Made by a program: the position numbers and the translations under genes
The notes under the pieces: model-generated
The model's input: only the letters and a program-made list of their open reading frames with translations
What the model was told of the DNA's origin: nothing
Database searches by the model: none
Origin: CAYHCE01 sp964355015
GTDB taxonomy: Bacteria; Cyanobacteriota; Cyanobacteriia; PCC-6307; Cyanobiaceae
Reading direction: 5' to 3'
DNA: 64,000 nt
Assembly: GCA_964355015.1 (NCBI GenBank)
Contig: CAYHCE010000001.1
Coordinates: forward strand, 62,001 to 126,000
Part shown: in pieces, positions 23,651 through 32,442 of the stretch
How the letters are laid out: each line of letters begins with the position of its first letter
Numbering within the stretch: position 1 is the first letter of the stretch

Positions 23651-24847
23651 TCAAGGCCTAACGAAACACCGCGTGAGCCCGTTCGTGGCGGTCCGATAAA
23701 AGAGAGCCCATCGGTTCGCGGCTGGCAGCCACACGAGCTCGGAGCCCCCCGCAGCCTCCGAGATCTTCTTGGCCTCCCCCACAACGAGATTCGTACCGCG
23801 TGCCCTCACCGGAAGAGTGTATGAGCCCTTAGCGCTTCCGTCGCGGATGAGGTAGTGCAGGACGACTTTGCTCGCGTCATTTTCCACCCGATAGTGGTTG
23901 GTTTTCGTCCCGGCAACCGTAACCGTGCTGATGAGCGTGAGCATGCCACCCGATGACGGTTGCTCCCAGATGGAGATCTTGTTCTGATTAAGAACCGCCC
24001 CGAAGATAACGGTCGACCCAGTGACCGGATGACGAATCGCGCGCAAAGCCTCCAACGGTACAATACTTGCTGAGACACGATTAACGAGGGTCCCTGATAC
24101 GAAGCCACCCTTGCCGTTGATCTTTGCCTCGTAGATCCCGGGGTTCGCAATCGAATTTCCTGCACTCATGAAGATATAGCCATCGCGCGGGCTCTGGGCG
24201 GAGCTCGACAACTGAAGCCCTTGTGCAGCAAGGATGGCAGCTATTTCAGTGAGCTTGCCGCCGCCGAGTGGGCCGTAAAAAGCTGTCTTCGTGGAGGCAG
24301 TGTTCTCCGAGTAAGTCTTTTGACCAAGCGGTATTCCCCCGCTCGGATAGTTGCCAGTCTTTGTCGCCGAAATAGGTGGGGGACTCCCCGCAAGGCGAGC
24401 GCCATTGACGTTGAAGTCGAAGTCGTACCATGTCGACGGCGGGTTGCTGCGAAAGACAGCGTGCACGCCTTTGGGGCCTCTGTAGATGAGCCCGAGCGTC
24501 CCGTTGGGCTGCTGAACAAACTCCGGGCCGTTGATGGTTGAGTCACCACTGTAGTTGTCAGCGACTGTGGTGAGCGAGTTGCCGACTACCTTTCCTGTCA
24601 AACGGTGGATGCGTGCCACGACGATTTTCGATGTGCCGGAGACAGCATTCGCGACGAAGATAAGATTACCCAGGGAATCCTGAGGATCGGCCACCAGCTC
24701 GAAGTCGCCGCTGATGTTGGCGAGGATCTTCTCGGGGTCGGCGATTTCACATCTAGACGTCAAGTCCGCGGCAACTACGGCGTGAGAATACCCGAATGCC
24801 TGCATGGCAACCAGCAAGACCGTCGCCACCCTTGTCGTTGGCACCAT
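23651..24847 (-). CDS. Secreted protein of unknown function, likely beta-propeller
   Basis: I do not recognise this 398-residue protein. A signal peptide is clear (residues 1-26/27, VATVLLVAMQAFGYSHAVVAA). The mature chain is rich in short beta-strand patterns with Gly/Asn/Ser turns (NLIFVANAVSGTSKIVVARI, GTLGLIYRGPKGVHAVF, STVIFGAVLNQNKISIW), suggesting a beta-propeller. The only two cysteines are C33 and C394, near each end, placed so that a disulfide could close a ring. A good ribosome site (AAAGGA, 9 bases before ATG) supports the start. Composition is lower in G/C than core genes. It lies between two transposase remnants and looks acquired. Confidence 0.75.
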   Translation of the reverse strand: MVPTTRVATVLLVAMQAFGYSHAVVAADLTSRCEIADPEKILANISGDFELVADPQDSLGNLIFVANAVSGTSKIVVARIHRLTGKVVGNSLTTVADNYSGDSTINGPEFVQQPNGTLGLIYRGPKGVHAVFRSNPPSTWYDFDFNVNGARLAGSPPPISATKTGNYPSGGIPLGQKTYSENTASTKTAFYGPLGGGKLTEIAAILAAQGLQLSSSAQSPRDGYIFMSAGNSIANPGIYEAKINGKGGFVSGTLVNRVSASIVPLEALRAIRHPVTGSTVIFGAVLNQNKISIWEQPSSGGMLTLISTVTVAGTKTNHYRVENDASKVVLHYLIRDGSAKGSYTLPVRARGTNLVVGEAKKISEAAGGSELVWLPAANRWALFYRTATNGLTRCFVRP

Positions 24848-25307
24848 GCGATAGAATCCTTTCGTAGGGAGGGAGGCGGATTGCGTTCACTCATGCTATC
24901 ATTCACGGGTCAAAAATGATGTGTTGCGTTTCGGCGAAAACCGTATTGTATCGGAGCGCACACTGCCACGTTATCTCTATCCCTTGGGTTGTATGCCCTG
25001 ATCGGATCCGATACAGCGCGATCGCGCTCTCAAGGATGCCGCCGACCTGGTCTTCATGGTGACCTGGCTGTCCGATGCCGGCCTGGCCGAAACCCTGAAG
25101 CTCCAGGAGCCGATCCTGCTGTGCTGCCGCGGCTATTCCCGGTAGCCCACGAAGGCGGAGTTCGCCGCAACCCTCAATGGGCCTGTCGATGCATCCGCCG
25201 AAGCTCACACTGAGGCAGTGGCCTAGTGCGCTGTCCCGCACTTGGCTTCGCTGGAGTGGGACGTGGTTCGGCAGGGAGTCAGTCCGTGCCTGTCGGACGC
25301 CTGATGC
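24848..25307. other. Gene-poor stretch with an unidentified coding fragment
   Basis: No intact gene. On the + strand, 25035-25143 reads as an uninterrupted peptide (AADLVFMVTWLSDAGLAETL, continuing to CCRGYSR and a stop), and after the stop the same region gives PTKAEFAATLNGPVDASAEA to 25226. These could be pieces of a decayed gene, but I cannot assign a family. The part nearest 24848 should hold the promoter of the secreted protein gene on the - strand. Confidence 0.4.
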
Positions 25308-26170
25308 TGCCGTTGGACTTCTCGGTAGATGAGGTTCAGCAGCTGAAGAGCTTCGCTCAACCCCCCCTGCCATACTCCATCGTGCAGAGCACCCAGATCG
25401 TGCTGGCCTGCGGAACCGGCGAGGCCATCACCGTATTGGCCTGACAATCTGGCGTCACCGGCATGACGGAGGCCAGGGGGCGGTGGCGTTTCCGCGAGCC
25501 CGGAATTGAGAGACTGCACGTAACCCCCGGCTGCCGCGTAGCCCTGGAGTTGCGGCCTCGCAGGCCGCACACTACCCAGGCCGACGAGGTGGCCGAGCTG
25601 ATCAACCGGGCTCTGCAGAGACCACCCACCGAAGGCACCACCCAGTGGAGCGCCCGCTCGCTGGCGGCGGCAACGGGAATCTCCAAGCCGACTGTGCACC
25701 GACGACGACAGACCTGTTCACTGCAGCCCCACCGGCAGAAAGCCTTCAAGCTCAGCACGGCCCCTTTCTTCGTCGAGAAGGTCCGCGCCATCGTTGGCCT
25801 CTACCTGAACCCAGCCGACACGGTTGTGGTGCTCGGCGTTGACGAGAAGACCCAGATCCAGCTCCCAGGCCGGATCCAGCAACTGCTGCCGCTGGGTTTT
25901 GGCCATCTATGTCGAGCGCGCGACCCATGAGTACATCCGCCACGGCACCACCACGCTGTTCCCAGCACTCGATGTGGCCACCGGTGAGGTGATCACACAG
26001 TGCGAAACCCATCACCCGGCACACAGGAGTCCTGGGTGTTCTGCAGTGGATCGACGAGGCGGTTCCAGATGAGCTGGACGTGCACCTGACCGTCGACAGT
26101 CACTACACCCACAAGCACGCCCAGCCAAGCCTCCTGGCTCAAGCAGGCGGGATCCCTCACTCGAGGATCC
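25308..26170 (+). pseudogene. Decayed IS630-family transposase
   Basis: Fragments in series match an IS630 (DDE, Tc1/mariner-like) transposase: the N-terminal helix-turn-helix (DFSVDEVQQLKSF, STQIVLACGTGEAIT) at 25308-25441, then WSARSLAAATGISKPTVHR, VVLGVDEKTQIQ with the first catalytic Asp, THEYIRHGTTTLFPALDVAT, and VHLTVDSHYTHKH with the second Asp. An in-frame stop is at 25442-25444, one frameshift near 25900 and another near 26015. The C-terminal part with the last acidic residue is missing. I see no clear terminal inverted repeats. Confidence 0.85.
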
Positions 26171-26190
26171 TGCGCCCTGGAGCCGCTGCT

Positions 26191-27282
26191 TCAGACGTTG
26201 AACAGGAACTCCATCACGTCTCCTTCGTCCACCACGTACTCCTTGCCTTCGCTGCGCAGCCAGCCCCGGTTGCGGGCCTCCGCCAGCGAACCCGCCTCCA
26301 CCAGCCGGGCGTAGGCCACCGTCTGGGCGCGGATGAAGCCGTGCTCGAAATCGGTGTGGATCACGCCGGCGGCCTGGGGCGCGGTCATGCCGGCCGTGAT
26401 CGTCCAGGCGCGGGTTTCCTTCTCGCCGGTGGTGAAGTACGTGCGCAGACCGAGCAGCTGGTAGGTGGCGCGGATCAGGCTGCGCAGCCCTCCTTCACTC
26501 ACGCCCAGACCCTGCAGATAGTCGGCCCGCTCGGCCTCGCCAAGCTCCACCAGTTCCGCCTCCACCTGGGCCGAGATCCTTACCGTGCCGGCGCCCTCCC
26601 GGGCCGCCAGCTCCTCCACGGCCCGGCAGTGGGCGTTGCCTCCGGCCAGATCGTCCTCGGACACGTTGGTGGCGTAGATGATCGGTTTGAGCGTCAGCAG
26701 ACCCAGCGGCCTGATCATCAGCGCCTCCTCCTCGCCCAGTGCCACACGGCGTGCGGCTCCGCCCTGCTCCAGCTCGGCCTGGATGCGGGCCAGGGCGGCG
26801 TCCTCGGCCTGGGCCTCCTTGCTGGTGCGGGCCTGCTTCTTCAGCCGGTCACGGCGCTTCTCCACCTGACCCAGATCCGCCAGGCCCAGTTCAAGGTTGA
26901 TGATCTCCGCATCGCGCACCGGGTCGACACTGCCGGAGACGTGGATCACGTCGTCGTCCTCGAAACAGCGCACCACGTGCACGATCGCGTCCACCTCACG
27001 GATGGTGGCCAGAAACCTGTTCCCCAGCCCCTCCCCCTGGCTGGCTCCTTTCACCAGGCCGGCGATGTCCACGAATTCCACCCGGGTGGGGATGATCTCC
27101 TTCGAGCGGGAGAGATCCGAGAGCTGTGTCAGACGCTCGTCTGGCACGGCCACCACACCCACGTTCGGCTCGATCGTGCAGAAGGGGAAGTTGGCCGCCT
27201 GGGCCTGGGCGTTGGCCACCAGGGCGTTGAACAGGGTCGATTTGCCCACGTTGGGCAGACCCACGATTCCGGCTTTGAGCAT
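26191..27282 (-). CDS. ychF: Redox-regulated ATPase/GTPase YchF (Obg-like)
   Basis: A 363-residue P-loop protein of the Obg/YchF group, associated with ribosomes and stress responses. G1 is GLPNVGKS at 8-15, G3 is DIAGLV near 69-74, and the adenine-favouring NVSE replaces the usual NKxD. A coiled region (about 130-200) and the C-terminal TGS-like domain (TYFTTGEKETRAW, FEHGFIRAQTVAY) complete the protein. The ATG at 27282 removes an upstream extension. Core gene immediately beyond the mobile region. Confidence 0.96.
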   Translation of the reverse strand: MLKAGIVGLPNVGKSTLFNALVANAQAQAANFPFCTIEPNVGVVAVPDERLTQLSDLSRSKEIIPTRVEFVDIAGLVKGASQGEGLGNRFLATIREVDAIVHVVRCFEDDDVIHVSGSVDPVRDAEIINLELGLADLGQVEKRRDRLKKQARTSKEAQAEDAALARIQAELEQGGAARRVALGEEEALMIRPLGLLTLKPIIYATNVSEDDLAGGNAHCRAVEELAAREGAGTVRISAQVEAELVELGEAERADYLQGLGVSEGGLRSLIRATYQLLGLRTYFTTGEKETRAWTITAGMTAPQAAGVIHTDFEHGFIRAQTVAYARLVEAGSLAEARNRGWLRSEGKEYVVDEGDVMEFLFNV

Positions 27283-27386
27283 GGGCCGGAATCTAGACGC
27301 CCCCCTTCTGGCCACCCGAGGCCACGGTTCGCGCTCCAACCAGGAAGACTGGTTCCAGATCCGGGGGCACGGCCATTTCCACGCTC

Positions 27387-28577
27387 ATGCGCGAACCTCC
27401 CTCCAGGGCGGAGCTTCCGGAAGGGGTGGAGACCCCTGTTCCGGCGGCCCCTCAGCCGGTCTCGCCGCCTCCCCGTTCGACCTGGAGGCGCCGGCTGCTG
27501 GCCGGGGGCCTGGCCGTTCTCGTGGTGGTGGCAGGCGTCGCCCTGTGGAAGCGGCAGCGCAGCGCCGGCAACCAGAAGAACCTTGCCAGCTACACGGTGC
27601 TGGCCGAGCGCGGCAGCCTGCCGGGCGTGGTCACGGCGAGCGGCGAGCTGGCGGCCGCCCGCAGCGTGAACGTGAGCCCCAAGCGGGGCGGTGTGCTCGA
27701 GGCCCTGTACGTCGACGAGGGAGATCGGGTGCGGCAGGGACAGCCGATCGCCCGTATGGACAGCGGCGACCTGCGCCAGCGGGAGCTGGAGCTGGAGGCC
27801 CAGGTCCGCCAGGCCGATGCCGAATACGGCCGTGCCCGCTCCGACTACGACCGTCGACGCAAGCTCTACGAGGAAGGTGCGATCAGCCAGGACGACATCG
27901 TCTCGTTCCGCACCCGCTTCCTCACCGCCAAGGCCGTCCTGGAAGCGGCCCGCAAGCGCTACAACCAGCGGGCCGTGGAGCGCGATGAACTCACGATCCG
28001 GGCTCCGTTCGACGGGGTTATCACGCAGCGGTTCGCCGATCCCGGCGCCTTCGTCACACCTACCACCTCCGCCTCGGCCAATGCCGGCGCCTCCAGCTCC
28101 TCGGTGGTGGAGCTGGCCCAGGGGCTTGAGGTGGTGGCCAAGGTGCCCGAGAGCGACATCGGCCGGATCAGCAGCGGCCAGCCTGCCAGTGTGCGGGTGG
28201 ATGCCTTCCCCGATCGCCGCTTCGCCGCCCGGGTGCGGCAGATCGCTCCGCGGGCGGTCAAGAACAACAACGTCACCTCCTTCGAGGTGAAGCTGAAGCT
28301 GAGCGGTCCCCACAACGAACTCCGGATCGGCATGACCGCTGACATCGATTTCAAGACCGGCAGCCTCGCCCCCCAGACCCTGGTCCCCACCGTGGCGGTG
28401 GTGACGGAGCAGGGCCGTCCGGGCGTGCTGCTGGTGGGCAGGAACAACCAGCCCACCTTCCAGCCGGTGACGCTCGGGGCCAGCAGCGGCCGCAACACCC
28501 AGATCCTCACGGGCCTGAAGGAGGGCACACGGGTGTTCATCGACCTGCCGCCCTGGTCGAGGAAGCCGAAGCCGTAG
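27387..28577 (+). CDS. HlyD/MacA-type periplasmic adaptor (membrane fusion protein)
   Basis: A 396-residue adaptor: Pro-rich cytoplasmic N-terminus, one transmembrane anchor (LLAGGLAVLVVVAGVALW), a biotinyl-lipoyl half (VSPKRGGVLEALYVDEGDRV), a coiled-coil hairpin (about 120-195), the second lipoyl half (ERDELTIRAPFDGVI), and a beta-barrel domain. It resembles the MacA/DevB adaptors that link inner-membrane ABC exporters to TolC in cyanobacteria. The ABC partner is not adjacent. The start at ATG 27387 is divergent from ychF, with about 100 bases for promoters. Confidence 0.9.
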   Translation: MREPPSRAELPEGVETPVPAAPQPVSPPPRSTWRRRLLAGGLAVLVVVAGVALWKRQRSAGNQKNLASYTVLAERGSLPGVVTASGELAAARSVNVSPKRGGVLEALYVDEGDRVRQGQPIARMDSGDLRQRELELEAQVRQADAEYGRARSDYDRRRKLYEEGAISQDDIVSFRTRFLTAKAVLEAARKRYNQRAVERDELTIRAPFDGVITQRFADPGAFVTPTTSASANAGASSSSVVELAQGLEVVAKVPESDIGRISSGQPASVRVDAFPDRRFAARVRQIAPRAVKNNNVTSFEVKLKLSGPHNELRIGMTADIDFKTGSLAPQTLVPTVAVVTEQGRPGVLLVGRNNQPTFQPVTLGASSGRNTQILTGLKEGTRVFIDLPPWSRKPKP

Positions 28578-28585
28578 CTCGCTGT

Positions 28586-29722
28586 TCAGCCGCTGGCGGG
28601 TAGTTCCGGCGCGGCCAGAAACTGCCGGCTCGCCTGCACGATCCGGCCGCTCGCCTGGCCGTCACCGAAGGGGTTGCGGGCCTGGGCCATGGCGGCATAG
28701 GCGGTGGGATCGTCCAGCAGCAGGCTCGCTTCTCGCACGATCGCCTCGGCGTCGGTGCCGATCAGGCGGGCCGTTCCCGCCGTCACGGCTTCAGGCCGCT
28801 CCGTCGTACGGCGCAGCACCAGCACTGGTTTGCCCAGGGCGGGGGCCTCCTCCTGCAGACCGCCGGAATCGGTGAGCAGCAGGGTGGAGCCGCGGATCGC
28901 TCCCACCAGCCGGTCGTAGTCCAGCGGTTCGGTCAGGAAGGCACGGGGGTGATCTCCCAGCAGGGCCTGCAGCGGTTCGCGCACGGTGGGGTTGCGGTGC
29001 AGCGGCAGCAGCAGGGCGGTGTCCGGATGGCGATCAAGCAGCTCGAGGAAGCCCCGCCCGATGGACTCCAGCCGCTTGCCCCAGTTCTCGCGCCGATGCA
29101 CCGTGGCCAGGATCACGCGCTGCCGCTGCCAGTCGAGGCCAGGCTGTTCCGGCAGCGGGGCGGTTTCGGCCATCAGCAGCAGGGCGTCGATCACCGTGTT
29201 GCCGGTGACCAGGATCCGTCCCACCACCCCGGAGGCCTGCAGGTTCGCCTCCGAGACGGCGGTGGGGGCGAAGTGCAGCTGAGCGATCTGGGAGATCAGG
29301 CGGCGGTTGGCTTCCTCCGGGAAGGGATCAAGCAGGTTGTCGGTGCGCAGGCCGGCCTCCACGTGTCCCACGGGGATCTGTTCGTAGAAGGCCGCCAGGG
29401 CGGAGGCGAAGGCGGTGGTGGTGTCGCCCTGCACCAGTACCAGATCGGGACGGTGTTCGGCGAATTCCTCGCGCAGCCCCTGCAGGGCGGCGCAGGTGAC
29501 GTGGGTCAGGGTCTGCCGGGGGGCCATCAGGGCCAGATCCCGGTCGGCCGTCAGGCCGAACAGATCCATCACCTGGGACACCATCTCCCGATGCTGGCCG
29601 GTGAGCACCACCCGGGTGCGGAAGTCGGTGGCGCGCTGGAAGGCCAGGATCACCGGCGCCAGCTTGATCGCTTCCGGCCGGGTGCCGAGCACGAGGCTGA
29701 CGAGCGGTGCAGGGGCGGTCAA
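28586..29722 (-). CDS. wecB: UDP-N-acetylglucosamine 2-epimerase (non-hydrolysing)
   Basis: A 378-residue WecB-type epimerase interconverting UDP-GlcNAc and UDP-ManNAc, for surface polysaccharide synthesis. N-terminal GTRPEAIKLAPV, TGQHREMV, VQGDTTTAFAS, the GHVEAGLRT motif and the C-terminal LTDSGGLQEEAP UDP-binding motif are all present. Stop of the convergent adaptor is eight bases away. Its product could feed the polysaccharide exporter at 21-23 kb, but that link is an inference. Confidence 0.95.
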   Translation of the reverse strand: MTAPAPLVSLVLGTRPEAIKLAPVILAFQRATDFRTRVVLTGQHREMVSQVMDLFGLTADRDLALMAPRQTLTHVTCAALQGLREEFAEHRPDLVLVQGDTTTAFASALAAFYEQIPVGHVEAGLRTDNLLDPFPEEANRRLISQIAQLHFAPTAVSEANLQASGVVGRILVTGNTVIDALLLMAETAPLPEQPGLDWQRQRVILATVHRRENWGKRLESIGRGFLELLDRHPDTALLLPLHRNPTVREPLQALLGDHPRAFLTEPLDYDRLVGAIRGSTLLLTDSGGLQEEAPALGKPVLVLRRTTERPEAVTAGTARLIGTDAEAIVREASLLLDDPTAYAAMAQARNPFGDGQASGRIVQASRQFLAAPELPASG

Positions 29723-29977
29723 GGGGCCGTGGCGGTGGCCCGGATCCTAGGGACCCCCCTCCCCTTCCCATCCAGCCGTGACGTGACACGGCGGGGGATC
29801 CGAGCAATGCTTACCGGACTGTGCCTGTCCCTGATCCCCGTGCCGGACCCGGCTGCCTCCCCCCTGCTGTCCTCCCCTCTCCGGGCAGGCGCCGACCCCC
29901 TGGGTGCGCTTCCACCCCCTCCACCCCCTGCCGCCGCCTGGGGTGGAGGGTACGAAGCGCTCGGATCCGCCGAGCGC

Positions 29978-31042
29978 ATGCCATCGACCCTGGCCGAGAT
30001 CGTGCGCCTCGCCGCGGAGGAGAAGTTTTCGGACGTGCACCTCGGCGTCGGTGAGGTGCCCCGTTTCCGCGCCGGTGGGCGCATGCTCGCTACGGCATGG
30101 CCGGTCGCCGATCGGGCAGCGTTCCAGCGCTGGCTGGAGGAGATCCTGCCGTCGGCTGAGATCGACAGGTTCCACGCGGACAAGGACTACGACGGATTGT
30201 TCGCGTTCCCCTTCGCCCGAGTGCGCATCAATCTGTTCGAAACGATGCGAGGGCCGGCGATGGTGCTGCGCCTGATTCCCCTGGTCATTCCCAGCCTGGA
30301 TCAACTCGGAATGCCGTCGGTGCTGAAGTCGTTGACGGCCTATTCGAAGGGGCTCGTGCTGGTGAGCGGCCCAACGGGCAGCGGCAAGAGCACCACCCTT
30401 GCAGCGATGATCCAGTGGATCAACATCACGGCCTCGAAGCACATCATCACGATCGAGGATCCGGTGGAGTTCCTTCACACCAGCCGCAGCTCCCTGATCC
30501 GCCAGCGGGAGGTGGGCCTCCACACCAGGGCGTTCCACGACGCGTTGCGGGCCTCCCTGCGGGAGGATCCTGACGTGATCCTGATCGGGGAGATCCGCGA
30601 CCGTGAGACCTTATCCACGGCCATGGAAGCGGCCCAGACCGGCCACCTCGTGCTCGGCACCCTGCACACGAACTCGGCTGTGAAGACCGTGGGCCGGGTG
30701 ATGGGCATGTTCCCACCTCATGACCAGGACAAGGTGCGGCAGGAGGTGGCCGAATGTCTGCTGGCGGTGATCTCCCAGGGGTTGATCCGAACCCTCGATG
30801 GCGAGCGTGCCCCCTACCACGACCTTCTGGTGAACACCGACGCCTGCAGGGACTACCTCCAGAGGGGAGATCTGGAGGAAGTGGAGCAGATCATGGCCCG
30901 CAGCGCCTTCGACGGGATGATGACGCTCAATCAGTCGCTGGCCCAGTTGGTGGAGGCTGGCCGGGTGGCGCCGGAAGAGGCGTTGTCCCACAGCCCCAGG
31001 CCCAACGAACTGGACCAGATCCTGCGCGGCAGGATCGCCTGA
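29978..31042 (+). CDS. PilT-family type IV pilus retraction ATPase
   Basis: A 354-residue hexameric-ATPase family protein. Walker A is GPTGSGKST at 131-139; the Asp box (ITIEDPVEFLH), Walker B (DPDVILIGEIRD) and His box (HLVLGTLHTNSAVKT) follow. In the C-terminal domain the PilT hallmark helix AIRNLIRE is replaced by ACRDYLQR, then GDLEEVEQIM and FDGMMTLNQSL, so this may be a divergent PilT2-like paralogue. The ATG at 29978 fits the family length; in-frame upstream starts such as 29810 would add Pro-rich residues. No other pilus genes adjoin. Confidence 0.85.
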   Translation: MPSTLAEIVRLAAEEKFSDVHLGVGEVPRFRAGGRMLATAWPVADRAAFQRWLEEILPSAEIDRFHADKDYDGLFAFPFARVRINLFETMRGPAMVLRLIPLVIPSLDQLGMPSVLKSLTAYSKGLVLVSGPTGSGKSTTLAAMIQWINITASKHIITIEDPVEFLHTSRSSLIRQREVGLHTRAFHDALRASLREDPDVILIGEIRDRETLSTAMEAAQTGHLVLGTLHTNSAVKTVGRVMGMFPPHDQDKVRQEVAECLLAVISQGLIRTLDGERAPYHDLLVNTDACRDYLQRGDLEEVEQIMARSAFDGMMTLNQSLAQLVEAGRVAPEEALSHSPRPNELDQILRGRIA

Positions 31043-31089
31043 AGTGCGGCGGCGAAAGCTTCCCCCGCGCAGGCCTTCGGTCGGTGGCT

Positions 31090-31272
31090 TCAGGAGTGGG
31101 TGGCCAGCCGGATCAGCAGCAGGCTGGCCAGCCCGAGGGACAGCCCCAGCATGGCCAGTCGGCCGTTCCAGATCTCGGCCTGTGGCGTGAACCCCCGCCG
31201 CCAGGCGTTGAGTTCCTGGGGGTCCACCGGCACGGGTTCGAGAGGATTCTCTTGGATCTCTGCTTGGGCCAT
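31090..31272 (-). CDS. High-light-inducible protein (one-helix chlorophyll a/b-binding-like)
   Basis: A 60-residue Hlip/SCP. The helix carries the LHC-like motif: FTPQAEIWNGRLAMLGLSLGL, with the Glu/Asn/Arg set that binds chlorophyll. It acts in the thylakoid in photoprotection and photosystem assembly. The ATG 31272 is chosen; an upstream in-frame ATG would add residues without family resemblance. The upstream region on this strand is unusually AT-rich (around 31300-31318), consistent with a promoter. Confidence 0.93.
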   Translation of the reverse strand: MAQAEIQENPLEPVPVDPQELNAWRRGFTPQAEIWNGRLAMLGLSLGLASLLLIRLATHS

Positions 31273-31310
31273 CGGGCCAACCCGACATGGATGCCAATAC
31301 CCTAAGAGAG

Positions 31311-32366
31311 TTAAAAGCACGCCTGTGTTTCGTAAAGGCGGTCAGCCTCTCCCAGAGGCAGGCGCGCCGCCACCCCCAGATCGAGGGGGCTGCGTGCTCC
31401 CGTCGCCAGCCGCCTGGCCGCCGCCACCCCGATCATGGCCGCGTTGTCCGTGCAGTAAGGCAGCGGCGCCACCCGCCACTGCAGCCCCAGGGCCTTGCAG
31501 CGCTCGGCCATGCCCTGCCGCAGCCGCCGGTTGGCCGCCACCCCGCCCACCAGCACCACGGTGTTCAGGCCCTGATCACGGGCGCAGCGGCAGCTGCGCT
31601 CCACCAGAACCTCCATCACCACCCGCTCGAAGCTGGCGGCGATGTCGGCGATCGGCAGGGCCTCCCGGTCGCCCGGGAAGCCTTGCACCAGGCGCAGCAC
31701 GGCGGTCTTGAGGCCGCTGAAGCTGAAGTCGTAGGGATGGAAGCCGCCCTCCGGCCGGGAAACCCTGCCCTTGGGCAGGGGGAAGCGCAGGGAATCGCCA
31801 CCGGCCCCCGCCGCCTGGATCGCGGGACCGCCGGGGTAGCCCAGCCCCAGCAGCCGTGCCACCTTGTCGAAGGCCTCGCCGGCCGCGTCGTCGTGGCTGT
31901 GGCCCAGGCGTACGTAGACCCCCACCCCGTCCACCCGCACCAGCTCGGTGTGGCCGCCGCTCACCAGCAGCACCAGGTAGGGGCCCTCTGGCAGCGGATC
32001 GCCCAGCTGCACCGAGCAGAGGTGGCCCTCCAGGTGGTGCACGGCCAGGAAGGGACGGTCGTGCAGCCGCGCCAGGGTGCGGCCGGTGATCGAGCCCACC
32101 AGCAGGGCTCCGACCAGGCCGGGGGTGGCGGTGGCGGCGATGGCGTCCATATCCGAGTAGGCCAGGCCGGAGGCCTTCATCACCTGGCCGATCAACTGGG
32201 GCAGGGCCTCCACGTGCCGGCGCGAGGCGATTTCGGGCACCACGCCGCCCCAGCGGGCGTGCTCCTCGATCTGGGAGGCCACGGCGCTCGCCAGCACCCG
32301 CTGATCCCGCACCACTGCTGCCGCGGACTCGTCACAACTTGTTTCGACGGCAAGGACCGTGGGCAT
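31311..32366 (-). CDS. tsaD: tRNA N6-threonylcarbamoyltransferase TsaD
   Basis: A 351-residue ASKHA-fold enzyme that transfers threonylcarbamoyl to A37 of ANN-decoding tRNAs. N-terminal VLAVETSCDESAAAVV, the metal-binding H111-L-E-G-H115, the GHTELV motif and the nucleotide-binding GGVAANRRLR segment are present. The start is about 30 bases from the probable psaF promoter on the other strand, so the two share a compact divergent control region. Confidence 0.97.
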   Translation of the reverse strand: MPTVLAVETSCDESAAAVVRDQRVLASAVASQIEEHARWGGVVPEIASRRHVEALPQLIGQVMKASGLAYSDMDAIAATATPGLVGALLVGSITGRTLARLHDRPFLAVHHLEGHLCSVQLGDPLPEGPYLVLLVSGGHTELVRVDGVGVYVRLGHSHDDAAGEAFDKVARLLGLGYPGGPAIQAAGAGGDSLRFPLPKGRVSRPEGGFHPYDFSFSGLKTAVLRLVQGFPGDREALPIADIAASFERVVMEVLVERSCRCARDQGLNTVVLVGGVAANRRLRQGMAERCKALGLQWRVAPLPYCTDNAAMIGVAAARRLATGARSPLDLGVAARLPLGEADRLYETQACF

Positions 32367-32385
32367 GGGCTCCCGAGAACTCCTT

Positions 32386-32391
32386 TACTGT
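32386..32391 (+). promoter_or_regulatory. Possible -10 element of psaF-psaJ
   Basis: TACTGT within the pyrimidine-rich sequence before psaF, about 52 bases upstream of its ATG. No good -35 at 17 bases is seen, so the call is weak. Confidence 0.3.
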
Positions 32392-32404
32392 CCGCCAGTG
32401 ACAT

Positions 32405-32424
32405 CCTGCCTGATGGCAGGCCTT
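32405..32424 (+). promoter_or_regulatory. Perfect hairpin in the psaF leader
   Basis: CCTGCC (32405-32410), loop TGAT, GGCAGG (32415-32420), followed by CCTTTT. It ends about 20 bases before the psaF ATG. It could be an attenuator-like or mRNA-stabilising structure in the 5' leader; role inferred. Confidence 0.4.
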
Positions 32425-32442
32425 TTCCCGGAACCGGACACG

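Noticed and set aside
26080..27669. Long + strand ORF antisense to ychF
   Set aside because: Shadow of ychF with a small true piece of IS630 at its start; no domain in the rest.
28949..29977. Long in-frame N-terminal extension of the PilT-like gene (frame open from 28949)
   Set aside because: The extension lies antisense to wecB and shows no family resemblance; the ATG at 29978 gives the normal length and N-terminus.
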